From NCBI RefSeq assembly GCF_007677875.1, contig NZ_VEDO01000010.1, forward strand, positions 62,001 to 126,000: DNA of 64,000 nt, in the 5' to 3' direction. The notes beneath the pieces were generated by a model, which searched no databases, had not been told where the DNA came from, and saw only the letters and a list, made by a program, of their open reading frames with translations. This document shows positions 48,378-59,054 of this stretch, piece by piece. The number at the start of each line of letters is the position of its first letter. The stretch's first letter is position 1. The position numbers were made by a program, and so were the translations under genes. Source of the DNA: Variovorax boronicumulans (GTDB lineage Bacteria; Pseudomonadota; Gammaproteobacteria; Burkholderiales; Burkholderiaceae_C).

Positions 48378-49187
48378 TCAGCGCCCGCTGAACCGGGCCG
48401 GGCGCCGCTCCACGAACGCGCGCACGCCCTCGGCTGCGTCTTCGCTGTTGGCCAGCCCCTTCTGCACCGAGATGAACTCGCCCACGGCCGCGGCCACGCC
48501 TTCCTCGACGGTCTTGCGCACCGACAGCCGCGTGGCCACCACCGCAAGCGGCGCCTGCGCCGCGATGGCCTCGGCGATGCGCAGGGCTTCGGTCAGCTGC
48601 TGGCCCGCCGGCACCACCTTCTGCACGAAGTTCAGGCGCAGCGCCTCGGCCGCGTCGAACACGTCGGCCGTCAGCAGGTGCAGCAGTGCGTTGCCGCTGC
48701 CGGCGCGCTCGGCCATGCGCAGGGTAGCGCCGCCCGTGGCCATGATGCCGCGCTGCACTTCCAGCTGCGAGAAACGGCAGTCGTCGGCCGCGACCACGAT
48801 GTCGGCCGCCAGCATGAGCTCGATGCCCAGCGTGTAGGTGATGCCCTGCACCGCCACCACCATGGGCTTGGTGCGGCGGCGGTACTGCGGCATGCCCAGA
48901 TCGGTCGGGTCGACCAGGCCGTCGGGGATGGCCTTTTCGCCGCGCTGCATCAGCGGCGCGAAGCTGGGCAGGTCCAGCCCGGCGGTGAAGTGGTCGCCCA
49001 GTGCGTGCAGCACGCCCACGCGCAAGGCCGGGTCGTCGTCCAGCCGCGTGTAGGCCAGCGCCAGTTGGTGCTGCATGGCCGGCGTGAAGCCGTTGCGCTT
49101 GGCCGGGCGGTCGATGCCGATGAGCAGGATGTGGCCGCGCTGCTCGGTCACGATGCGGCCTTCGGCCGGGGTGCTTGTCTCCGTCAT
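48378..49187 (-). CDS. Enoyl-CoA hydratase/isomerase family protein (crotonase)
   Basis: A 269-residue crotonase: IGIDRPAKRNGFTPAMQHQL, the oxyanion loop GDHFTAGLDLPSF, and VVAVQGITYTLGIELMLAAD, with RFSQLEVQRGIMATGGATLR after it. The usual catalytic Glu of hydratases near GGG(C/N)E is replaced by a YTLGIEL segment with Glu at the expected later position, so hydratase versus isomerase/other crotonase activity is not decided. It lies 40 bases downstream of the 3-hydroxyacyl-CoA dehydrogenase gene on the same strand, and the two likely act in one beta-oxidation-type pathway. Confidence 0.85.
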   Translation of the reverse strand: MTETSTPAEGRIVTEQRGHILLIGIDRPAKRNGFTPAMQHQLALAYTRLDDDPALRVGVLHALGDHFTAGLDLPSFAPLMQRGEKAIPDGLVDPTDLGMPQYRRRTKPMVVAVQGITYTLGIELMLAADIVVAADDCRFSQLEVQRGIMATGGATLRMAERAGSGNALLHLLTADVFDAAEALRLNFVQKVVPAGQQLTEALRIAEAIAAQAPLAVVATRLSVRKTVEEGVAAAVGEFISVQKGLANSEDAAEGVRAFVERRPARFSGR

Positions 49188-49227
49188 GGGGGTCCTCCTA
49201 GGGGCCCCATTCTGGGCCGCCAGGGCC

Positions 49228-50082
49228 TCAATACGTGTAAACGCCGCGACCCGTCTTGCGGCCCAGGCGGCCGGCGGCCACCATCTCCTTGAGCAGCGGG
49301 CATGGGCGGTACTTGCTGTCGCCGTACTCTTCCAGGTAGACGTTCATGACGGCCAAACACACGTCCAGGCCGATCATGTCGGCCAGCGCGAGCGGGCCGA
49401 TCGGCTGGTTGCAGCCCAGCTTCATGCCGGCGTCGATGTCTTCGGCCGTGGCCAGGCCCTCGGCCAGCACGAAGAAGGCCTCGTTGATCATGGGCACCAG
49501 GATGCGGTTGACGACGAAGCCCGGCGCGTTCTTCACGGTGATGGGCGACTTGCCCAGCGCCAGCGCCAGCGCGTGCACGGCGGCGTGCGTCTCGTCGCTG
49601 GTCTGCAGGCCGCGGATGATCTCCACCAGCGCCATCATGGGCACGGGGTTGAAGAAGTGCATGCCGATGAACTTCTCGGGCCGGCTGGTGGCGGCCGCCA
49701 TCTTGGTGATGCTGATCGACGAGGTGTTCGACGCGATCAGCGTCTCGGGCGGCAGCACGGCCTCGGCCTGCTTGAGGATCTTGAGCTTGAGCTCGTAGTT
49801 CTCGGTGGCGGCCTCGATCACGAGTTGGGCGGCGGCCAGGTCGGCGTAGTCGGTGCTGGTCTTGATGCGGGCCAGCGCGGCGGTCTTGTCGGCCTCGGTG
49901 GCCTTGTCCTTCTTGATGAGCCGGTCCAGGCTGCCGGCCACGGTGGCCAGGCCCTTTTGCACGGCGGCGTCGGAGATGTCCACCATGACGACGTCGATGC
50001 CGCTCGTGGCGCAGGCCTGGGCGATGCCGTTGCCCATGGTGCCGGCGCCGATGATGCCGACGGTGCGGATGGGGGTGCTCAT
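49228..50082 (-). CDS. 3-hydroxybutyryl-CoA dehydrogenase
   Basis: 284 residues: an NAD-binding Rossmann domain (IRTVGIIGAGTMGNGIAQAC), ASNTSSISITKMAAA, the catalytic His region GMHFFNPVPMMALVEII, NAPGFVVNRILVPMINEAFF, and the C-terminal DMIGLDVCLAVM. This is the short, monofunctional HBD/PaaH type that oxidises 3-hydroxyacyl-CoA to 3-oxoacyl-CoA. CAGGAG lies seven bases before the ATG, deciding the start. It is first in a pair with the crotonase gene. Confidence 0.95.
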   Translation of the reverse strand: MSTPIRTVGIIGAGTMGNGIAQACATSGIDVVMVDISDAAVQKGLATVAGSLDRLIKKDKATEADKTAALARIKTSTDYADLAAAQLVIEAATENYELKLKILKQAEAVLPPETLIASNTSSISITKMAAATSRPEKFIGMHFFNPVPMMALVEIIRGLQTSDETHAAVHALALALGKSPITVKNAPGFVVNRILVPMINEAFFVLAEGLATAEDIDAGMKLGCNQPIGPLALADMIGLDVCLAVMNVYLEEYGDSKYRPCPLLKEMVAAGRLGRKTGRGVYTY

Positions 50083-50173
50083 TGAAAACTCCTGGGAAGG
50101 GAAAAGAGGGGCGGGGCTGCGGTATCGTGGCCGCGTCGAAGGCAGGCCGGAGCTGCTGCGCGCAGCATCATAA

Positions 50174-51193
50174 ATGTTCGATTTTCTGGTCGTGGGGGGT
50201 GGTGCCACGGGTTACGGCCTGGCTGTGCAACTGGCCGCGGACGCGGCCGTGCAGGTCGCGCTCGTCGAGGCCGGCCCGCCGTGGTCACGGCGCCGGCCGC
50301 GCCCGACTTGGCGCTGGACCACGGTGGCCCAGCCCGGGCTCAACGGCCGCGTCGTTGCGCTGACGGCCGGCAAGGGCCTGGGCGGCGCGGTGGCGTGGGG
50401 CGAGCGCGCTGCCCCGCCGGCCACGCCCGCCAACCTCACGCTCTTCACCGACGCGCTGGCCGTGCGCGTGCTGCTGCAGGGCCGGCGCGCCACGGGTGTG
50501 GAGTTTCACCAGGCCGGCCTGGTGCAACAGCTGCTGGCCGGCCGCGCCGTCGTGCTGTGCGCCGGTGCACTGCAGTCGCCGGCGCTGCTGCTGCGCTCGG
50601 GCATCGGGCCGCATGCCGAACTGGTGGCCGCCAACGTGGCCACGCGGCACGACCTGCCCGGCGTCGGCCGGGCGCTGCTGGTGCCAGTGCAGGTGCCGCT
50701 GCCACTGCGGCGTGGGGCGCTCGCGGCGCTGGCTTTGCGTCGGCCGGCCGACGCCATCGAACTGGTGCTCGCGCAGCCCGCCAGCCGCGGCCGGCTGCGC
50801 CTGGAGGACAAGGACCCGGACCAGCCGCCGCGCCTGGACCCGGACCTGCTCAGCGAGCGTGAGGATCTGGAAGCGCTCATGCAGCAGGCGCGCCAGGCGC
50901 TGGAGGGGCTCCGAGCGCGAGGTGTGCACGCGGCGCGACCCTGGAGCGGCCCCCTGTCCGACCTCGCGCTCGAGCGCCTGCTGCGCGATCGGGCCGAGTC
51001 CGGCCGCGTGGTGGCCGGCGGCTGTCGCCAGGGCGATGACCCACTGGCCGTGGTCGATGCGCAGCTGGCCGTGCGGGGCATCGCTTCTTTGTACGTGGCC
51101 GACGCCTCGGTGCTCGCGCAGCTGCCAGCCGGTGACCAGGCCGTGGCCGCGCTCGGTGCGCAGCTGGCGGAGCGGCTATTGCGCGGCGGATGA
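50174..51193 (+). CDS. Shortened GMC-family flavoprotein, probably degenerate
   Basis: 339 residues against the usual 500-600 for glucose-methanol-choline oxidoreductases. The FAD-binding start FDFLVVGGGATGYGLAVQLA and the mid-protein block VVLCAGALQSPALLLRSGIG are clear, and LGGAVAWGE occupies the GGSS position. But about 150 residues around the substrate and flavin-attachment region are missing, and the C-terminal catalytic pattern HxxGTCRMG is reduced to VAGGCRQGDDPLAVVD with LPAGD in place of the second His/Asn region. It may be a decayed or repurposed protein. The frame is fully open. Confidence 0.75.
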   Translation: MFDFLVVGGGATGYGLAVQLAADAAVQVALVEAGPPWSRRRPRPTWRWTTVAQPGLNGRVVALTAGKGLGGAVAWGERAAPPATPANLTLFTDALAVRVLLQGRRATGVEFHQAGLVQQLLAGRAVVLCAGALQSPALLLRSGIGPHAELVAANVATRHDLPGVGRALLVPVQVPLPLRRGALAALALRRPADAIELVLAQPASRGRLRLEDKDPDQPPRLDPDLLSEREDLEALMQQARQALEGLRARGVHAARPWSGPLSDLALERLLRDRAESGRVVAGGCRQGDDPLAVVDAQLAVRGIASLYVADASVLAQLPAGDQAVAALGAQLAERLLRGG

Positions 51194-51595
51194 ATGGCTG
51201 GCGTCCCGGCCGGCCAGCGAATCGATGATGGGGCAGTCCGGCCGGTCGTCGCCATGGCAGCAGTGCACGAGGTGCTGCAGCGTGGACTTCATGGCCTGCA
51301 GCTCGGCCAGCTTGGCGTCGAGCTCGGCCAGGTGCGCCTGGGCCAGGGCCTTGACCTGGCGGCTCGGGCGCTTGCGGTCCCACCACAGGCCCAGCAGCTC
51401 GCGGATCTGTTCGAGCGAGAAGCCCAGGTCGCGCGACTGGCGGATGAAGCGCAGCGTGCCGATCTCCTTGTCGCCGTAGAGCCGGTAGCCGCCCACGCTG
51501 CGCGTGGCCTGAGGAAACAGGCCCACGCTCTCGTAGTGGCGGATCATCTTGGCCGATACGCCCGTGGCCTTGGCGGCTTCGCCGATGTTCATCAT
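51176..51595 (-). CDS. cueR: Cu(I)-responsive MerR-type regulator CueR
   Basis: 139 residues. The N-terminal MerR helix-turn-helix is [20 protein letters not shown], with the recognition wing [20 protein letters not shown]; the C-terminal metal loop is [16 protein letters not shown] with the two Cys of the copper site. CueR twists 19-bp-spacer promoters when Cu(I) binds. The ATG at 51595 overlaps the copA stop (ATGA) and has AAGGA seven bases upstream; an ATG one codon later is equally possible. It is cotranscribed with copA and overlaps the GMC gene end by 18 bases on the opposite strand. Confidence 0.93.
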   Translation of the reverse strand: MMNIGEAAKATGVSAKMIRHYESVGLFPQATRSVGGYRLYGDKEIGTLRFIRQSRDLGFSLEQIRELLGLWWDRKRPSRQVKALAQAHLAELDAKLAELQAMKSTLQHLVHCCHGDDRPDCPIIDSLAGRDASHSSAAQ

Positions 51596-53988
51596 GGGGC
51601 AGTCCTTTCCTCGACGCTGCGCCAACGGCGCAGCAGCAATGCGTTGCCGACCACGCTGACGCTGGACAGCGCCATCGCGCCGCCTGCGATCACCGGGTTC
51701 AGCAGGCCCAGCGCGGCCAGCGGGATGCCCAGCGCGTTGTAGCCGAAGGCCCACCACAGGTTCTGGCGGATCTTGGCGCTGGTGCGGCGCGACAGGTCCA
51801 GCGCGTCGGCCACCAGCCGCAGGTCGCCGCGCATGAGTGTGATGTCGGCCGTCTCCGTCGCCACGTCGGCGCCCCCGGCCATCGCGAAACCGCAGGAGGC
51901 CGCGGCCAGCGCGGGCCCGTCGTTGAGCCCGTCGCCGACGAAGGCCACGACCTGGCCGGCATCGCGCTCGCGCTGCACCACCTGCGCCTTGTGTTCGGGC
52001 AGCATCTCGGCCTGCACGCGCGTGATGCCCAGCGCCTGGCCCACGGCCTGGGCCGCGCCGCCGTTGTCGCCGGTCAGCATCAGCGTCTGGATGCGGAGGT
52101 CGTTGAGCCGGGCGATGGCGGCCGCCGCCGAGGGCTTGACGTTGTCGCCGAAGGCCAGCAGGCCCAGCACGCGGTCGCGGGCCAGCAGCCAGGAGACGGT
52201 GCGGCCGGACTGCTCCAGCTGCTGCGCCTCGTCCGCCAGCGCGCCGCCGTCCAGGCCGCGTTCGCGCAGCAGCCGGGTGCTGCCCAGGGCCAGCACCCGG
52301 CCCTCCACCGTGCCCTGCACGCCCCGGCCCGGCAGCGCTTGCGCGTCCTGCACGGCGGGCACGGCCAGGCGCTGGGCGCGCTCGCGCACGGCCAGTGCGA
52401 GCGGGTGGCTGCTGCTGGTCTGCAAGGCCGCGGCCTGGCGCAGCACCGCATCGGCGTCCTCGCCGGCGGCGGGCCGCACGGCGACGACAGAAGGCTTGCC
52501 CTCGGTCAGCGTGCCGGTCTTGTCGAAGGCCACCAGCGTGACGGCGTGCGCGGTCTCCAGCGCCTGCGCGTCCTTGATCAGGATGCCGTGGCGCGCGGCC
52601 ACGCCCGTGCCGGCCATGATGGCCGTGGGCGTGGCCAGGCCCAGCGCGCAGGGGCAGGCGATCACGAGCACGGCCACGGCATTCACCAAGGCCTGCTCCC
52701 AGTCGCCGCTGTAGACGACCCAGCCGGCCAACGTGGCCAGTGCGATGAGGAGCACGACGGGCACGAACACGGCGCTCACGCGGTCCACCAGGCGCTGGAT
52801 CGGCGCCTTGGCGGCCTGGGCAGACTCGACCATGCGGATGATGCGTGACAGCTGGGTCTCGGCGCCCACGGCCAGCGTGCGCACCTCGATCGCCCCTTCG
52901 GCGTTGATGGCGCCGCCTGTCACGCGTTCGCCCGGGCCCTTGGCCACGGGCAGGCTTTCGCCGGTCAGCAGCGATTCGTCCACATAGGTCTGGCCCTGCA
53001 CGATCTCGCCGTCCACGGCGATGCGGTCGCCGGGGCGCACGAGCACGAGGTCGCCGACCACGATCTGCTCGACCGCGATCTCCTGCTCCACGCCGCCGCG
53101 GCGCACGCGCGCCCGGGTGGGCCGCAGCGCGTGGAGCGCGCGGATCGCGTCCAGCGTCTGGCGTTTGGCGCGCTGCTCCAGCCACTTGCCCAGCAGCACC
53201 AGTGTGATGACGGCGGCCGAGGCCTCGAAGTACAGATGCGGTTCTCCCCCGTGCCCGGCATGGCCGGCCGACTGCCAGAGCAGGTACAACGACAGCCCAT
53301 AAGCCGCCGAGGTGCCGAGCGCGACCAGCAGGTCCATGTTGCCGCTGCGCGCGAGCAGCGCGGCCCAGCCCGCGCGGTAAAAGCGCGCGCCCAGCCAGAA
53401 CTGCACGGGCGTGGCCAGCAGCAGCTGCACCCAGCCCGGCAGCATGCCGTGCCAGCCGAAGGGCTGGCCCAGCATGGGCGCGACCAGGGGCAACGTGAAC
53501 GCGGCCGCCAGGGCCACGGGACACCAGGGCGCGCTGGCCGGTTCCGCGGCGGCCCGCGCAGCGCTCAGAATCCGCGCCGGATACCCTGCTGCGGCCGTGG
53601 CCGCGCTGAGGGCCTGCACATCCACCGTGGACAGCGTCTGAACCGTGGCTTGCTCGTTCGCGAGGTTGACGGATGCGTCGAGCACGCCCGGCACGCGGCG
53701 CAGGGCCTTCTCCACGCGCCCCACGCAGGAGGCGCAGGTCATGCCTTCGACCTGCAAACGGTGCTCGGTGGTGGCCACGCCGTATCCGGCCTGGCGCACG
53801 GCGGCCACCAGCGGCTGCGCATCTGCGCCGGCCTGCACGGTGGCCTGCTCGGTCGCGAGGTTGACCTCGGCCTGCGCCACGCCCGGCACGGCGCGCAGCA
53901 CCTTCTCGACACGGCCCACGCAGGACGCGCAGCTCATGCCCTCGATCTGCAGGTGCAGTGTGGAATCGGCGGTGGTGGTCGTGGCCAT
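51592..53988 (-). CDS. copA: Copper-exporting P1B-type ATPase
   Basis: A 798-residue inner-membrane Cu(I) exporter. Two N-terminal heavy-metal-associated domains carry GMSCASC and GMTCASC; eight membrane segments follow. Transport and catalytic motifs are [10 protein letters not shown], the CPC metal site ([14 protein letters not shown]), phosphorylated Asp in [18 protein letters not shown], and [13 protein letters not shown]. It pumps copper from cytoplasm to periplasm. A 19-bp-spacer promoter with a CueR-type palindrome lies directly upstream, and cueR is the downstream gene, giving an autoregulated unit. Confidence 0.96.
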   Translation of the reverse strand: MATTTTADSTLHLQIEGMSCASCVGRVEKVLRAVPGVAQAEVNLATEQATVQAGADAQPLVAAVRQAGYGVATTEHRLQVEGMTCASCVGRVEKALRRVPGVLDASVNLANEQATVQTLSTVDVQALSAATAAAGYPARILSAARAAAEPASAPWCPVALAAAFTLPLVAPMLGQPFGWHGMLPGWVQLLLATPVQFWLGARFYRAGWAALLARSGNMDLLVALGTSAAYGLSLYLLWQSAGHAGHGGEPHLYFEASAAVITLVLLGKWLEQRAKRQTLDAIRALHALRPTRARVRRGGVEQEIAVEQIVVGDLVLVRPGDRIAVDGEIVQGQTYVDESLLTGESLPVAKGPGERVTGGAINAEGAIEVRTLAVGAETQLSRIIRMVESAQAAKAPIQRLVDRVSAVFVPVVLLIALATLAGWVVYSGDWEQALVNAVAVLVIACPCALGLATPTAIMAGTGVAARHGILIKDAQALETAHAVTLVAFDKTGTLTEGKPSVVAVRPAAGEDADAVLRQAAALQTSSSHPLALAVRERAQRLAVPAVQDAQALPGRGVQGTVEGRVLALGSTRLLRERGLDGGALADEAQQLEQSGRTVSWLLARDRVLGLLAFGDNVKPSAAAAIARLNDLRIQTLMLTGDNGGAAQAVGQALGITRVQAEMLPEHKAQVVQRERDAGQVVAFVGDGLNDGPALAAASCGFAMAGGADVATETADITLMRGDLRLVADALDLSRRTSAKIRQNLWWAFGYNALGIPLAALGLLNPVIAGGAMALSSVSVVGNALLLRRWRSVEERTAP

Positions 53989-53994
53989 GGCGGC

Positions 53995-54025
53995 ATTGTC
54001 TGGCTTGCCATCATGGGAAGGTCAA
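53995..54025 (-). promoter_or_regulatory. CueR-type promoter of copA
   Basis: On the minus strand, -35 TTGACC (54025-54020) is separated from -10 GACAAT (54000-53995) by exactly 19 bases, the long spacer typical of MerR-family promoters. The spacer begins TTCCCATGATGGCAAG, giving an imperfect CueR palindrome (ACCTT...AAGCC). It starts seven bases upstream of the copA ATG. Confidence 0.78.
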
Positions 54026-54076
54026 GCGCTGTCAGCGTCGATGCCATGTCCATGGCAGGGCCATGTCGGCCAGGGC

Positions 54077-54107
54077 TTGACCTTGCCATGGCGGAAAGGT
54101 TGAAACT
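54077..54107 (+). promoter_or_regulatory. CueR-type promoter of copZ
   Basis: TTGACC (54077-54082), a 19-base spacer, and a weak -10 GAAACT (54102-54107). The spacer contains a near-perfect CueR palindrome ACCTT-N11-AAGGT (54080-54100). It lies 27 bases upstream of the copZ ATG and mirrors the copA promoter. Confidence 0.75.
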
Positions 54108-54133
54108 GGCTGCCGAGATTTCAAGGAGCACCC

Positions 54134-54340
54134 ATGCTGACATTCGACGTACGAGACATGAGTTGCGGCCATTGCGTGGCCAGCATCACCAAGGCCGTGC
54201 AGGCGGCCGACCCGCAGGCCACGGTGGAGGTCGACCTCGCACGCCACCGTGTGCAGGTGCAGCCCGCGCAGGCCGACGCCGCCGCCGTGCAGCGGGCCAT
54301 CGCCGCGGCCGGCTTCACGCCGCAGCCTGTGGCGGTCTGA
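54134..54340 (+). CDS. copZ: Copper chaperone CopZ-like heavy-metal-associated domain protein
   Basis: A 68-residue single HMA domain: LTFDVRDMSCGHCVASITKA with the copper-binding MSCGHC, and the strand pattern ATVEVDLARHRVQVQPAQ. It carries Cu(I) in the cytoplasm and can hand it to CopA. AAGGAG precedes the ATG. It is divergent from copA, and each gene has its own CueR-type promoter. Confidence 0.93.
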   Translation: MLTFDVRDMSCGHCVASITKAVQAADPQATVEVDLARHRVQVQPAQADAAAVQRAIAAAGFTPQPVAV

Positions 54341-54360
54341 GCGGTGGCGCGTGGGCGGCG

Positions 54361-55157
54361 TCAGGCCCTGAAGCGCTTGCGCGTCAGCGCCAGGGCCACC
54401 CAGAACGCGCCCACCGCGTAGGCCACGACCACGAGGCCGTGGCGCAGCGCGTGGTCGGGCCAGCGGTCCATGAACAGTGGCCGCACGAGCTCCACGGCAT
54501 TGGTCAGCGGCAGCCAGTCGGAGACGATGCGCACCGCAGTGGGCAACTGCTCGCGCGGGAAGAACACGCCCGACAGGAACATCATGGGCGTGAGCACCAG
54601 CGTGAAGTAGTAGGTGAAGAAGTCGTAGCCCTTGGCCAGCGCGTTGAAGATCAGCGCGATGGCGCTGAACATGATGCCGGCCACCAGCAGCACCGGCAGG
54701 GCCACGAGCAGTTTGGGGCTGTGGCTGATGCCCAGGGCCAGCATCACGCACAGGATGGCCGTCACTGTGAAGATGGACTTGAACGCGGCCCAGAGCAGTT
54801 CGGCCAGCACCAGGTTGTCCAGGTTCACGGGCGCGTTCATGATGCCCTCCCAGGTCTTTTGCACGTGCATGCGCGAGAAGGCCGAATACAGGGCCTCGAA
54901 CGAGGCCGCGTTCATCGCGCTCATGCAGATCGAGCCGGAAGCCAGGAACAGGATGTAGGGCACCTGCTGGTCGCCCAGGCGCACCTGACCGACCAGCGCG
55001 CCCATGCCGTAGCCGAAGGCCACCAACCACATCAGCGGTTCTGCGATGTTGCCGACCAGACTGGGGATGGCCAGCTTGCGCCAGACCAGCAGGTTGCGCA
55101 GGAACACGGGCCACCAGCGGCCGGAGATCTGTGGGGTTCGCCAGATGCTTTGGGTGC

Positions 55158-55161
<4 letters not shown>
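54361..55161 (-). CDS. ABC-2 type transporter permease (NodJ-like)
   Basis: A 266-residue membrane protein with six hydrophobic helices and the ABC-2 permease layout: an N-terminal [20 protein letters not shown] region, [41 protein letters not shown] and a [13 protein letters not shown] loop before the last helices. It resembles NodJ/DrrB-type exporters of lipo-oligosaccharides or drugs. The ATG overlaps the stop of the ATPase gene (ATGA). The substrate is unknown; no nodulation genes are present. Confidence 0.9.
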
Positions 55162-56105
<944 letters not shown>

Positions 56106-56184
56106 GCGGGCATTGTCGGCGAGCGCCCGGGGCATGTCACCGGGTGGGGTGCGCGCCGGGCCCATCCGGCGCGCACCGGCCTTG

Positions 56185-58935
56185 CTATTGCCGTTCCACC
56201 GCGATGTTGGAGACGATGGCGCGGCCCTGCACACCCTGGAAGTTCAGCGTCAGCTTGCCGTCGGCGACGTTGGCAGTGAAGCTGCGCGCCGTGGCGGTCC
56301 GGATGGCGCCCGTGCTCTGGAAGATGTCCAGGTTGGCGATGGCCGTGGCACCTTCGGCATTGACGTTGAACACCCGACCGCCGGAGGTGGTCACCGTGGG
56401 CTCCAGGAAGCCCAGGGTCACTTTGTAGGTGCCGTTGGCCACCGGAATCTCGTACGTGAAGTCGGTCCCTTCGCGCCACATGTCCCACACGCGGCCCTTC
56501 TCCGGGATGGTCGTGGTGCCCAGCCCGGCGATCGCGATGGCGGCCGACAGGCCCACGTTGCTGCGGCCCGACAGCGGCGGCAGGTCGCCGTTCAGGAAGT
56601 AGTTGTCCGAGCCGTAGACGTTGTTGCCCAGCAGCGGGTCGCTGGACACGAGGCCGCTGGTGAGCTGCCCGGCGGCGATGTAGACGTTGGTCGCGTTCTT
56701 GGCCGGCAGGTTCCAGTTGACGAAGTCGGTCACCGTCTCGCTGCCATGCGTGCCGACCGCGGTGATGGTGTTGACGCCCGCGGCCAGCGCCACCTCGCCG
56801 AAGTTGCACACCTTGACGGGGCACTCGGCCGCCGTCTTGCGCGCCACCTCGACGCCGTTGACCTGCAGCGCGACCGAGGCTGCGTTGCTGTACACCTTGA
56901 CCTGGGCGGTCTTGTAGACACGCTCCGTGTGGCGGCGCTCGGCGATGTAGGTCACCGGCGCCTGCGACCAGTTGGCCTTGTAGAAGAAGAACACGTCCTT
57001 CTTCACGTCGCGGCCGAAGGTCACGATGCCCTTGGTGTTGGTCTGTCCGATGTCGCCCTCGTGCCGGTTGCCCGAACCGAAGTCGAACATGTTCCAGATC
57101 CAGGTGCCCATCAGGTAGGGGCGCTGCACCATCTGCTCGTACGCCTTCTCGTGCACGTAGTTGGCATAGCCCTCGGGCTGGTAGCAGATGCGCGTGGCGC
57201 CGCTGGTATCGCTGGAGCAGACGCGGCCGCCGCGCACGTTGTCGGTGTGGTGCGTCAGGCCGCTGCCGGCCCCGTACTCGGTGACCCCGATCGGCTGTGT
57301 GGGGCTGGCGGCATGGATCTGGTCGAGGTTCTCGCCCAGCTGCGTCTCCGACTGGCCGTAGTACCACTGGAAGTAGCGGTTGACGCTGAAGCTGTCCGTC
57401 ACGCCCGTCAGCGTGATGGCGTCCGGACGGATCACGTCGCCGCTGCGGTTGATCTGGTTGGCCAGCGTGGTGATGCGCGAGGGATCCTCGGCCTTGGCCA
57501 CCTCGTGCAGGCTCTTGAACATGGCCTTGACGTTGTTCTGCGCATCGTCGCCGCCCTGCACTTCGTTGCCGACCGACCAGATGCCCACGGAGGCGTTGTT
57601 GAACTTCTGCCGCACCAGTTCGCGCAGCTGTTCACGGGCGTTTTCGGCGAAGCCCGTCGTCTCCGGGTCGACCGTGCGGCCACCGACGGCAGACGAGTTC
57701 ACATACGGCAGCTCGGCCATGACGACCAGGCCCAGCTTGTCGGCCTGTTCGACGGCGTAGTCCGCATGCGGGTAGTGCGCCATGCGCAACGTGTTTGCGC
57801 CGACCTCCTTGATCAGCTCGAACGAGCGGTCGATGTCCTCGTGCGACACGGCCCAGGCCTTGCCCAGCATGTCCTGGTGCATGTTCACGCCATGCAGCGG
57901 CACGCTGCGGCCATTCAGGAAGAAGCCGTTGTTGGCGTCGAAGCGCATCTCGCGCACGCCAAAGTCGCGCACCACCTTGTCGATGGACGTTCCGGTGACA
58001 TCCTTGAGCTCGACCACCAGCTTGTGCAGGTACGGATCGGCCAGGCCCTGCCACAGGCGCACGTCCGCCACGTTCAGATCCTGGCTGACGGTGACCTTCT
58101 CGCCTGGCCGCAGCGCGACCGCGCTGGACACGGTCTGCTTCACCGTTTTGCCCTCTGCGTCCAGCAGGGACGCCGTCACGGTGTAGTTGCCGGCCGCGGC
58201 CAGCGCGTTCTCCAGCTTGGTCGCCACGTTGACGGTGGCGCTGGTGCCCGAGACCGATGTGGTCTTCGCGTAGATGCCGGGACCGCCCAGATCGCCCAGG
58301 GCGATGTGGGCCTTGGCAGGGGTCGTGACCAGCGACACGCCGCGGTACAACCCGCCGGACATGTTGAAGTCGCCGCTCAAGGGCGCGATGGCATTCGCTT
58401 CGCCGTCGCGTGTGGCCCGCCGGTTGTCGGTCTTGACGACCAGCACATTGCGTCCGGGCTTGAGCAGGCCGGTGACGTCGAAGCGAAACGCCGTGAAGGC
58501 GCCGCGGTGCTGGCCCAGCTTGGTGCCATTGAGCCAGACGTCGGCGGTGATGCTGGCCGCGTCGAACTGCAGCCAGCGGGTGCCGCTGGTCTGCGGGCCG
58601 GCGTCGAAATCGAGCTGGTACCAGCCCACGCTGCGCTGGTACTCAGGGGTGGAGGGCGTCGATTGCGCCGTCGTCGCCGCATCGCCGGCGTTCCAGGTGT
58701 GCGGCAAGTTGACAGACGACCAGTTGGACGTGTTGGCGCCCAGCGCCTGGTCGTCGGTGAGGCTGTCGTCGAGGACGAAACGCCAGTTTCTGGTCAGGTC
58801 GGTGACGGTGCGGACCTGATCGACGGTGACGGCCGGGGCTGCCGGGTCGTCTCCGCCGCAGCCGACCGCGAGTGCGGCGGTCAGCGAGGCGACCAGGATG
58901 GCTTTGGCGATGGGATGCAGCGTGTGCTGGTGCAT
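56185..58935 (-). CDS. Glycoside hydrolase family 2 lipoprotein with C-terminal malectin-like domain
   Basis: 916 residues. A lipoprotein signal ends at ALAVGC (Cys26). Then come a sugar-binding beta domain ([29 protein letters not shown]), an immunoglobulin-like domain, and a TIM barrel with GH2 signatures: [20 protein letters not shown], acid/base Glu458 in [11 protein letters not shown] and nucleophile Glu553 in [12 protein letters not shown]. About 770-916 is a malectin-type carbohydrate-binding domain ending [13 protein letters not shown]. It is a beta-galactosidase-like exo-glycosidase in the periplasm or on the surface. GAGGAG precedes the ATG. It is downstream of the GH3 gene. Confidence 0.92.
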   Translation of the reverse strand: MHQHTLHPIAKAILVASLTAALAVGCGGDDPAAPAVTVDQVRTVTDLTRNWRFVLDDSLTDDQALGANTSNWSSVNLPHTWNAGDAATTAQSTPSTPEYQRSVGWYQLDFDAGPQTSGTRWLQFDAASITADVWLNGTKLGQHRGAFTAFRFDVTGLLKPGRNVLVVKTDNRRATRDGEANAIAPLSGDFNMSGGLYRGVSLVTTPAKAHIALGDLGGPGIYAKTTSVSGTSATVNVATKLENALAAAGNYTVTASLLDAEGKTVKQTVSSAVALRPGEKVTVSQDLNVADVRLWQGLADPYLHKLVVELKDVTGTSIDKVVRDFGVREMRFDANNGFFLNGRSVPLHGVNMHQDMLGKAWAVSHEDIDRSFELIKEVGANTLRMAHYPHADYAVEQADKLGLVVMAELPYVNSSAVGGRTVDPETTGFAENAREQLRELVRQKFNNASVGIWSVGNEVQGGDDAQNNVKAMFKSLHEVAKAEDPSRITTLANQINRSGDVIRPDAITLTGVTDSFSVNRYFQWYYGQSETQLGENLDQIHAASPTQPIGVTEYGAGSGLTHHTDNVRGGRVCSSDTSGATRICYQPEGYANYVHEKAYEQMVQRPYLMGTWIWNMFDFGSGNRHEGDIGQTNTKGIVTFGRDVKKDVFFFYKANWSQAPVTYIAERRHTERVYKTAQVKVYSNAASVALQVNGVEVARKTAAECPVKVCNFGEVALAAGVNTITAVGTHGSETVTDFVNWNLPAKNATNVYIAAGQLTSGLVSSDPLLGNNVYGSDNYFLNGDLPPLSGRSNVGLSAAIAIAGLGTTTIPEKGRVWDMWREGTDFTYEIPVANGTYKVTLGFLEPTVTTSGGRVFNVNAEGATAIANLDIFQSTGAIRTATARSFTANVADGKLTLNFQGVQGRAIVSNIAVERQ

Positions 58936-59054
58936 GGAGTCTCCTCTCGTGTACTCGGAAGCTGAGGGCCATGGGGCGGGCTGCGGCATGCGCAGATCTC
59001 GCGTGGGGCGCGCAGGCGCCTGCGGCCCGCACGCCCCGGGCGACGCGCGGTGCC

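Noticed and set aside
58990-59054. GC-rich inverted sequences between GH3 and GH2 as a terminator
   Set aside because: Stems are short and imperfect and there is no T-run; read-through from GH3 to GH2 is more likely.
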